Of a stretch of 6,172 bases of DNA, positions 1-6,172 are shown one piece after another. The position numbers were made by a program, and so were the translations under genes. The notes beneath the pieces were generated by a model. The model was not told the DNA's origin. It saw nothing but the letters and a program-made list of their open reading frames with translations, and made no database searches. Within the stretch, counting starts at the first letter, position 1; every line of letters begins with the position of its first letter. Origin of the DNA: an uncultured Collinsella sp. (GTDB lineage: Bacteria; Actinomycetota; Coriobacteriia; Coriobacteriales; Coriobacteriaceae); assembly GCA_900548815.1 (NCBI GenBank), contig URLR01000089.1, positions 1 through 6,172 on the forward strand. Direction: 5' to 3'.

Positions 1-48
1 TCTACACGAGCCTTATCGTCGGCAGCGTCAGATGTGTATAAGAGACAG
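1..48 (+). other. Illumina Nextera adapter left in the assembly (not genomic)
   Basis: Bases 1-7 (TCTACAC) match the 3' end of the Illumina P5 oligo. Bases 8-15 (GAGCCTTA) sit where the i5 index belongs and match, from memory, Nextera XT index S521. Bases 16-29 (TCGTCGGCAGCGTC) are the Nextera Read 1 overhang. Bases 30-48 (AGATGTGTATAAGAGACAG) are the 19-base Tn5 mosaic end. All parts are contiguous and in the order of a library molecule, so this is untrimmed read-through at a contig end and not a biological transposon. Translated forward it gives the false start MCIRDR fused to PhoH; on the reverse strand it gives a peptide ending VSYTHLTLPTIRLV. Both should be removed from any protein set. 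Confidence 0.98.
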
Positions 49-469
49 GCTCTACGATGCTCTTTTTGACATGATGGATCGCGAGCGCACCGATGAGCTT
101 ATGGAGCGCGGCGTGATCGAGATCGCCCCGCTTGCCTACATGCGCGGCCGTACGCTGAGCGATGCCTTCGTGGTGCTTGACGAGGCGCAAAATACCACGC
201 CCGAGCAGATGAAGATGTTCCTGACGCGCCTGGGCTTTAACTCCAAGTTTGTGATTACCGGCGACCTGAGCCAACGTGACCTGGTGGGTCGTCGCGGCGG
301 TCTTGCCGACGTTGAACGGATTTTAGGTCGTGTCGACGATGTCGCATTTTCTCACCTCGAGCGTGCCGACGTGGTGCGTCATGCCTTGGTGGGGCGTATC
401 GTCGAGGCATACGATACTTATGATGATGTGCGCGAGAATCGCGTACACGACCGAAAGGAGTCCCGTTGA
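49..469 (+). CDS. phoH: PhoH-like (YbeZ-type) ATPase, 3' part only
   Basis: This is the C-terminal ~139 residues of a PhoH-family P-loop ATPase. The family is usually about 320-350 residues, so the N-terminal part with the Walker A loop is missing because the contig starts here. The first whole genomic codon is at 50, and G49 would fit the last base of the Pro codon expected before LYDAL. Visible motifs are GVIEIAPLAYMRGRTL, the Walker B region with VVLDEAQN (DEAQN at 179-193) followed by TTPEQMKMFLTRLGF, the TGDLSQRDL motif at 257-283, and the C-terminal DVVRHALVGRIVEAY, where the family usually has RHPLV. Known biology: YbeZ/PhoH proteins partner the endonuclease YbeY, and ybeY is the next gene. 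The stop TGA (467-469) overlaps the ybeY TTG start, suggesting translational coupling. No start should be annotated: the in-frame ATG at 32 lies in adapter sequence. Family assignment is firm; the substrate cannot be told from the fragment. Confidence 0.95.
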
Positions 470-975
470 GTGTATTGATCAGCAACGATGCCGAGCTCGA
501 TACGCTGCTCGACGCGCAGGAGGTGGAGCACATCTGCGGGGTTGTGCTTGCCGCCGAGGGCGTTGAGCGTGAAGTCGAGATTTCCCTTTCGTATGTCGAT
601 GAGGACGAGATGCACGAGCTCAACCACGAGTGGCGCGGTATCGACCGTACCACCGATGTCCTCTCGTTTGAGTGCGACTCGGCCTTTGACGAGGATATTC
701 CCGCAGACGAGACGCTCGAGCTCGGCGATATCATCCTGGCCCCGCAGGTCATTGCCCGCCAGGCCCCCGGCTTTGGCAATAGCCCTGCCGACGAGTGCCG
801 TCTGATGCTCGTGCATGGCATGCTGCACCTGCTGGGGTATGACCATATTGAGGACGACGAGGCCGAGGTCATGGAGGCCCGCGAGGACGCCATCCTGCGC
901 GATCTGGCGCTTGAGCGCGGTGAGGACCCCAAGCTGGTCCACGTCGGCCCCATCACCAACCACGCCCACGACTAG
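466..975 (+). CDS. ybeY: Endoribonuclease YbeY (rRNA maturation factor), 169 aa
   Basis: YbeY is a metal-dependent endoribonuclease acting in 16S rRNA 3'-end maturation and 70S quality control in the cytoplasm. The diagnostic zinc-binding signature HGMLHLLGYDH is present, giving H117, H121 and H127 in the H-x3-H-x5-H pattern. The conserved RTTDVLSFE segment (R61 to E69) carries the family's conserved arginine, and LELGDIILAP (85-93) is another typical block. Length fits the family (about 150-180 aa). The start is TTG at 466: AAGGAG at 455-460 lies 5 bases upstream and the codon overlaps the phoH stop as TTGA. A second in-frame TTG at 475 is less well spaced. Context supports function, since YbeY is known to work with a PhoH-like ATPase and with Era, and both genes flank it here. 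The hemolysin-C-like (CorC) gene that often follows ybeY is absent. The tail after residue 150 is variable. Confidence 0.98.
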   Translation: MSVLISNDAELDTLLDAQEVEHICGVVLAAEGVEREVEISLSYVDEDEMHELNHEWRGIDRTTDVLSFECDSAFDEDIPADETLELGDIILAPQVIARQAPGFGNSPADECRLMLVHGMLHLLGYDHIEDDEAEVMEAREDAILRDLALERGEDPKLVHVGPITNHAHD

Positions 976-978
976 GAG
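973..978 (+). promoter_or_regulatory. Ribosome binding site of dgkA overlapping the ybeY stop
   Basis: TAGGAG contains the ybeY stop codon TAG (973-975) and an AGGAG Shine-Dalgarno core. It sits 6 bases before the dgkA ATG at 985. The overlap makes re-initiation by ribosomes finishing ybeY likely and fixes the dgkA start. Confidence 0.8.
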
Positions 979-984
979 CCGTCT

Positions 985-1362
985 ATGATTCCCGGATCGA
1001 ACAAGGACCATCCTTCCTTCTTAATGTCGTTCTCCTACGCCATGGAGGGCTTCGTCACCGCCGTTAAGACCGAGCGCAACATTAAGGTCATGCTCGCTGC
1101 GGGCGTTTGTACCGTCGTTGCCGGCTGCATTGTCGGCCTCGACATTGCCGAGTGGGCCACAGTTATCATCTGCTGTGGCTTGGTGATTCACGGCGAGCTG
1201 TGCAATACCGCTATGGAGGCGATCGTCGACCTGGCGACCCAGGAACTTCATCCGCTGGCAAAGCGTGCGAAGGATATCGCCGCCGCCTCCGTATACGTAC
1301 TTTCCATCACCGCCGCGATTGTGGGATTGCTGGTATTTGCCCACGCGCTCGACTTTATTTAG
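985..1362 (+). CDS. dgkA: Undecaprenol/diacylglycerol kinase (DgkA/UndK family), 125 aa
   Basis: This is a small integral membrane kinase that phosphorylates a lipid alcohol with ATP. Gram-positive relatives of this type act mainly on undecaprenol, feeding the lipid carrier for cell-wall synthesis. The signature ELCNTAMEAIVD spans residues 71-82 (E71, N74, E78, D82), followed by HPLAKRAKDIAAASV (89-103) with K96 and D97. E30 in TERNIK corresponds to the second metal-ligand glutamate of the family. Three hydrophobic stretches (about 35-53, 57-72 and 100-121) fit the known three-helix topology, and 125 aa is the usual length. ATG 985 follows AGGAG with 6-base spacing. Position between ybeY and era is a very common arrangement in Gram-positives; the cytidine deaminase gene often found between dgkA and era is absent. 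Lipid specificity (undecaprenol versus diacylglycerol) is inferred from family, not visible in sequence. Confidence 0.93.
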   Translation: MIPGSNKDHPSFLMSFSYAMEGFVTAVKTERNIKVMLAAGVCTVVAGCIVGLDIAEWATVIICCGLVIHGELCNTAMEAIVDLATQELHPLAKRAKDIAAASVYVLSITAAIVGLLVFAHALDFI

Positions 1363-1374
1363 AAAGGGATTATC

Positions 1375-2451
1375 ATGTCCGACAATATGCAGCCTATCGA
1401 TGAAACTCTTGACGACGAGTCCCTGGATGCGGTGGATGCCGAAGCGACAGAGGCCTATGAGGATATCGAGGAGTTCGACCCGTTTGAGGGCATGAGCGAC
1501 GAGGAGCTCGACGCCCTGTGCGACGAGGACGATAGCCTCGCGGGCTTTGGCGACGTTGAGCCCGGTTTCCGCAGCGGCTTCGTGGCCCTGGTCGGCCGCC
1601 CCAATGCCGGTAAGTCCACGCTGCTCAACGCCTGCTATGGCAAAAAGGTTGCCATCACCTCGCCGGTGGCCCAGACGACCCGTCGTCGCATGCGCGCCGT
1701 CGTCAACCGTCCCGGCTACCAGCTGGTTTTTGTCGATACCCCGGGTATTCACAAACCCAAGGACGGTCTGGGGTCCGAGCTCAACAAGAGCGCGCTGTTC
1801 GAGCTGAACGATGTCGATGTCGTCGCGTTTTTGATTGATGCCACCAAGCCGATCGGCAGGGGAGACGCCTGGGTTGCCGAGCGCGTCAAGAATGCCCATT
1901 CCAAGAAGGTCCTGGTGCTCACCAAGGCCGATGAGGCCGACCCCGCACAGGTCATGGAGCAGCTTAAGGCCGCCCACGAGCTCATGGAGTATGACGACGA
2001 GATCGTGACGTCGTCGGTCAAGAACTTCAACGTCGATGCCTTTATCGAGACCGTTGCGCACTTTTTGCCCGAGGGTCCGCGTTGGTTCCCCGAGGACATG
2101 GGTACCGACGCTTCCGACGAGACGCTCGTTGCCGAGTTTGTGCGCGAGAAGGTCTTGCGCCGCACCCGTGATGAGATCCCGCACTCCGTTGGCGTGATCT
2201 GCGATGCGCTCGAGCAGACCAAGAAGGTGCTGCGCGTGCACGCCACCATTTACGTCGAGCGCGAGGGGCAAAAGGGCATCATCATCGGCAAGGGCGGCGA
2301 GATGATCAAACATATCGGTATCGACGCCCGTCGTGACCTTGAGCGCATCTTTGGCACGCAGGTCTTTTTGGAGCTGGACGTGAAGGTCAAGGCCGGCTGG
2401 CGTGACGACGAGGCCCAGATTCGCCGCTTTGGCTACAACGCCGAGGACTAA
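1375..2451 (+). CDS. era: GTPase Era with acidic N-terminal extension, 358 aa
   Basis: Era is a Ras-like GTPase with a KH domain that binds the 3' end of 16S rRNA during late 30S assembly. G1 is GRPNAGKS (74-81), the switch I region is ITSPVAQTTRRR (94-105), and G3 is DTPGIH (121-126). G4 is TKAD (183-186) in place of the textbook NKxD, a conservative change that I believe occurs in other actinobacterial Era proteins. G5 lies around VTSSVK (211-216). The KH domain carries GKGG at 305-308 and ends in WRDDEAQIRRFGY. Family length is about 300 aa; the excess is a 62-residue leader containing 26 Asp/Glu and no Lys or Arg. ATG 1375 follows AAAGGGA (1363-1369) with 5-base spacing and lies 12 bases after dgkA, so the long form is probably what is made. 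M40 (1492) is a poorer alternative start. YbeY and the PhoH-like ATPase upstream act in the same 16S maturation step. Confidence 0.98.
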   Translation: MSDNMQPIDETLDDESLDAVDAEATEAYEDIEEFDPFEGMSDEELDALCDEDDSLAGFGDVEPGFRSGFVALVGRPNAGKSTLLNACYGKKVAITSPVAQTTRRRMRAVVNRPGYQLVFVDTPGIHKPKDGLGSELNKSALFELNDVDVVAFLIDATKPIGRGDAWVAERVKNAHSKKVLVLTKADEADPAQVMEQLKAAHELMEYDDEIVTSSVKNFNVDAFIETVAHFLPEGPRWFPEDMGTDASDETLVAEFVREKVLRRTRDEIPHSVGVICDALEQTKKVLRVHATIYVEREGQKGIIIGKGGEMIKHIGIDARRDLERIFGTQVFLELDVKVKAGWRDDEAQIRRFGYNAED

Positions 2452-2466
2452 GGACGCGCGGCGCGC

Positions 2467-3216
2467 ATGGCAGGCTCCCGGACATATCGCACGAAGGTGC
2501 TCGTCCTCGATAAGACGAAGCTCAAAGAGACGGACCTGATCTTGACGATGCTTGACGAGCGGGGTCGGCAGGTTCGCGCCGTGGCAAAGGGCGCCCGCAA
2601 ACCCGGTGGGCGCCTTGCTGCGCGCTGCGAGCTGTTCTGCACCGTCGATATGCTGCTCGCGCATGGACGGTCGCTCGACGTGGTTTCCCAGGCCGAGCTT
2701 ATGGAGGCGCCGCTCGGCGCTGCGCCCGATTACGAGACGACCTGTGCCGCAAGCGCGATCGCCGAGGTCGCGCGCGTGTGCTCGTTTGAGGACGCCGAGG
2801 ATCCATTTACCTTTGCCATCACGCAGCGAGCGCTTGCCCTGGTGGGCAGCGGGCTCGACACGGCGCATATGGATCTACTTGTGGCGGCATATGTCTTTAA
2901 GCTGCTGTCGCACGTTGGCTATCGACCCGATTTTTCGGCCTGCGTGCTGTGCGGAGACCCCATGCTGTCGTATTTTTCGCCCCGGGCGGGCGGGCTCATG
3001 TGCGGGTCGTGCGCGTCGAGCGTTCCGGGTGCCGAGCTGGTGTCGACCGGTGAGGTCGCGTGGCTGCGCGCCCTCATGTCCATGACCTTCGATGCACTCA
3101 TGGCCGAGAGGATCGATCCCCATACCGCTGCCTTTTTATTGGGGCTTTCGCATGTTTGGGCTGCGACGCACACCGATCAGCGCCTCCGTGCGATGGAATT
3201 CATGTTGGGTCGGTGA
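2467..3216 (+). CDS. recO: DNA repair protein RecO, 249 aa
   Basis: RecO is the RecF-pathway mediator that anneals single strands and, with RecR, loads RecA onto SSB-coated DNA. The N-terminal OB-fold is recognisable from YRTKVLVLDKTKLKETDLIL (7-26), RQVRAVAKGARKP (34-46) and the strand region up to about residue 80. A helical region follows, and a zinc ribbon is formed by C159-x2-C162 and C179-x2-C182 (CVLCGDP and MCGSCA). Length is normal. Starting at ATG 2467 leaves six residues before the conserved YRTK block; the next in-frame ATG (codon 28) would cut the OB-fold. Translation initiation looks weak: the only SD-like stretch is AAGGA (2450-2454), which overlaps the era stop and is 12 bases from the start, separated by a run of only G and C. 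Era-RecO adjacency is common. No terminator follows the gene, so read-through into rpsO is possible. Confidence 0.96.
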   Translation: MAGSRTYRTKVLVLDKTKLKETDLILTMLDERGRQVRAVAKGARKPGGRLAARCELFCTVDMLLAHGRSLDVVSQAELMEAPLGAAPDYETTCAASAIAEVARVCSFEDAEDPFTFAITQRALALVGSGLDTAHMDLLVAAYVFKLLSHVGYRPDFSACVLCGDPMLSYFSPRAGGLMCGSCASSVPGAELVSTGEVAWLRALMSMTFDALMAERIDPHTAAFLLGLSHVWAATHTDQRLRAMEFMLGR

Positions 3217-3240
3217 TGATGCGCAGGCGCGGGCCGCTTG

Positions 3241-3249
3241 TGGTAACAT
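3241..3249 (+). promoter_or_regulatory. Candidate extended -10 promoter for rpsO
   Basis: TGGTAACAT fits an extended -10 element (TGN followed by TAACAT, four of six matches to TATAAT). The expected -35 position, about 3221-3226 (GCGCAG), does not resemble TTGACA, so the promoter would depend on the extended -10. A start near 3256 would give an rpsO leader of about 100 bases. It is the best match in the recO-rpsO gap, but it is a single short motif. Confidence 0.4.
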
Positions 3250-3260
3250 ACCGACCTGTT

Positions 3261-3350
3261 GGTACCTCGATCTTGGATGCTCGCTCCACCGGCGGCTTCC
3301 CAGTCCGAGGCGAATAGCGTCGCCCGAGGGCGACAAGAAACGAAAGGTGA
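3261..3350 (+). promoter_or_regulatory. Structured rpsO leader, possible S15 autoregulatory RNA
   Basis: The 138-base gap between recO and rpsO contains several perfect short helices that cannot all form together. CCTCG (3265-3269) can pair with CGAGG at 3306-3310 or with its copy at 3325-3329. GGCGA (3309-3313) can pair with TCGCC (3320-3324), which competes with the hairpin GTCGCC (3319-3324)/GGCGAC (3329-3334) with loop CGAG. That last hairpin ends 8 bases before the GAAAGGTG SD (3342-3349). In several bacterial phyla S15 represses its own mRNA by binding a leader structure, so an autoregulatory element is expected here. I have not matched this leader to any described S15 class. Confidence 0.4.
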
Positions 3351-3354
3351 AACA

Positions 3355-3633
3355 ATGACTGTTTCCAAAGAGCGCAAGGCGGAGCTGACTGCCCAGTTCG
3401 GTGACACCCCGGTCGACACCGGCAACCCCAAGGTTCAGGTCGCCATCCTGTCCGAGCGCATCAAGGAGCTGACCGAGCACATGAAGTCCCACCAGAAGGA
3501 CTTCCACACCCGTCGTGGCCTGCTCATGCTCGTCGGCCGTCGTCGTCGTCTTCTCTCCTACATCAAGAAGAACGACATCGTCGAGTACCGTGAGCTCATC
3601 AAGGCTCTGGGCATCCGCGACAACATCCAGTAA
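3355..3633 (+). CDS. rpsO: 30S ribosomal protein S15, 92 aa
   Basis: S15 binds the helix 20/21/22 three-way junction in the central domain of 16S rRNA and starts assembly of the 30S platform. The fold is recognisable along its full length: FGDTPVDTGNPKVQVAIL (15-32), RIKELTEHMKSHQKDFHTRR (35-54), GLLMLVGRRRRLLSYIKK (55-72) and YRELIKALGIR (78-88). At 92 aa it is close to the usual 88-89 with a short C-terminal DNIQ tail. The start is ATG 3355, since GAAAGGTG (3342-3349) is well spaced and MTVSKERK is a typical start. The open frame runs 32 codons further upstream, but that part is leader and has no S15 similarity. Four consecutive CGT Arg codons and a strong preference for C/T-ending codons suit a highly expressed gene. 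A terminator separates it from pnp, its classical neighbour. Confidence 0.99.
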   Translation: MTVSKERKAELTAQFGDTPVDTGNPKVQVAILSERIKELTEHMKSHQKDFHTRRGLLMLVGRRRRLLSYIKKNDIVEYRELIKALGIRDNIQ

Positions 3634-3648
3634 GGATTTGTACATGCT

Positions 3649-3680
3649 AAGAGCGTCCTGCGCAGCGGGGCGCTCTTTTT
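3649..3680 (+). terminator. Intrinsic terminator after rpsO
   Basis: AAGAGCGTCCTG (3649-3660) pairs with CGGGGCGCTCTT (3666-3677) over 12 bp, with G-T wobbles at 3656/3670 and 3659/3667. The loop is CGCAG and the run TTTTT (3676-3680) follows at once. It begins 16 bases after the rpsO stop. In this rpsO-pnp arrangement it would limit read-through into pnp, though some attenuation-type passage cannot be excluded. Confidence 0.88.
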
Positions 3681-3685
3681 GTGTA

Positions 3686-3770
3686 AGGGCGTGAACAATC
3701 ACGCTCTGAAGCGTGGCGGGGGCAGGGGGCCCGTGTCACATGAGAAGCCCGCAGGCAAGGGGCCTGTGGG
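3686..3770 (+). promoter_or_regulatory. Structured pnp leader with competing hairpins
   Basis: Three stems lie between the rpsO terminator and the pnp SD. Stem A is 3686-3694 with 3699-3707, 9 bp with one G-T pair and loop ACAA. Stem B is TCACGCT (3699-3705) with AGCGTGG (3710-3716), 7 bp including one wobble, loop CTGA. A and B share 3699-3705, so only one can form at a time. Stem C is CCCGCAGGC (3748-3756) with GCCTGTGGG (3762-3770), 9 bp with one wobble and loop AAGGG, ending 2 bases before the SD AAAGGAG (3773-3779). Known in E. coli: RNase III cuts a pnp leader stem and PNPase then destabilises its own mRNA. Whether this leader does the same is inference. No convincing pnp promoter was found in the gap. 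Confidence 0.45.
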
Positions 3771-3783
3771 GTAAAGGAGAACA

Positions 3784-6030
<2,247 letters not shown>

Positions 6031-6053
6031 CAGCTACACATAGGCATCTCAAC

Positions 6054-6084
6054 AAGGGCGACTCCGGACAGGGGTCGCCCTTTT
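6054..6084 (+). terminator. Intrinsic terminator after pnp
   Basis: AAGGGCGACTCC (6054-6065) pairs with GGGGTCGCCCTT (6071-6082) over 12 bp with one T-G pair at 6063/6073. The loop is GGACA and TTTT (6081-6084) forms the start of the U-tract. It starts 24 bases after the pnp stop and closes the rpsO-pnp region. The U-tract is short but the stem is very stable. Confidence 0.85.
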
Positions 6085-6133
6085 GCTTGCGCCCGGGAGG
6101 GCCGCATATGAAGTTTCCTGCTCTACAGTCCTG

Positions 6134-6170
6134 CGCAAGACGGAAAGCACATTAAGTGCTTTCCTTTGCG
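6134..6170. repeat. Long imperfect inverted repeat at the window end
   Basis: GGAAAGCAC (6142-6150) and GTGCTTTCC (6156-6164) are a perfect 9-bp inverted repeat around ATTAA. CGCAAG (6134-6139) and TTTGCG (6165-6170) extend it by 6 bp (one G-T pair) past a 2-base bulge (AC, 6140-6141). Total pairing is 15 bp, running to within 2 bases of the window edge. It lacks a good T-run on either strand. It could be a terminator for a gene beyond the edge, a factor-binding palindrome or a dispersed repeat at which the assembly broke. The rest of 6085-6172 holds no convincing gene. Confidence 0.55.
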
Positions 6171-6172
6171 TG

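Noticed and set aside
30..48. Tn5 mosaic end as evidence of a transposon
   Set aside because: It is joined to the Read 1 overhang, an i5 index and the P5 end, so it is library adapter and not a mobile element.
1021..2868. 615-codon open frame on the minus strand
   Set aside because: It lies opposite dgkA, era and part of recO. Long antisense frames are expected from G/C-biased third positions; the translation has no recognisable domain.
3259..3354. Upstream in-frame extension of rpsO (32 codons)
   Set aside because: No SD precedes ATG 3259, the residues do not resemble S15, and the region is better explained as leader RNA.
3060..3358. Small + strand frames overlapping the recO end and the rpsO leader
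   Set aside because: They are out of frame with recO, lack an SD and show no recognisable protein features.
6083..6112. Promoter after the pnp terminator (TTGCTT with TATGAA)
   Set aside because: Only three of six and four of six matches at 18-base spacing, with no gene to drive inside the window; too weak to list as a feature.

Overview
This window is a stretch of bacterial housekeeping DNA, GC-rich with strongly G/C-biased third codon positions, and every gene lies on the + strand. The gene content and order (phoH-like, ybeY, undecaprenol/diacylglycerol kinase, era, recO, then rpsO and pnp), the B. subtilis-type DgkA/UndK and the acidic N-terminal extension on Era suggest a high-GC Gram-positive, most likely a Coriobacteriia member such as a Collinsella-like gut bacterium. 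That placement rests on protein flavour and gene order, not on a search.

Bases 1-48 are not genomic. They are the end of the Illumina P5 oligo, an 8-base i5 index and the Nextera Read 1 adapter with the Tn5 mosaic end. Genomic sequence begins at about 49, inside a phoH-like gene whose N-terminal part, with Walker A, is missing. The odd total length, the adapter at one end and the hairpin at the other suggest the window is a whole short contig.

Region 1 (49-3216) is a tight operon: 3' part of phoH, ybeY (TTG start overlapping the phoH stop), dgkA, era and recO. Gaps are 0-15 bases and several Shine-Dalgarno (SD) sequences overlap the upstream stop codon. Region 2 (3217-3680) holds a 138-base leader with a candidate extended -10 promoter and alternative RNA hairpins, then rpsO (ribosomal protein S15) and a strong intrinsic terminator. 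Region 3 (3681-6084) holds a structured roughly 100-base pnp leader, the full PNPase gene and a second strong terminator. Region 4 (6085-6172) has no convincing gene and ends in a long inverted repeat running to the window edge.

Most of the genes share one theme, RNA processing and ribosome maturation. The PhoH-like ATPase and YbeY act with Era on 16S rRNA maturation, S15 nucleates the 30S platform, and PNPase degrades and trims RNA. DgkA/UndK (lipid phosphate recycling) and RecO (recombinational repair) are passengers commonly found in this cluster. I see no mobile element, CRISPR array, tRNA, rRNA or defence system. The points most worth a second look are the adapter chimera, the mutually exclusive hairpins in the rpsO and pnp leaders, the Era acidic extension, and the terminal inverted repeat.
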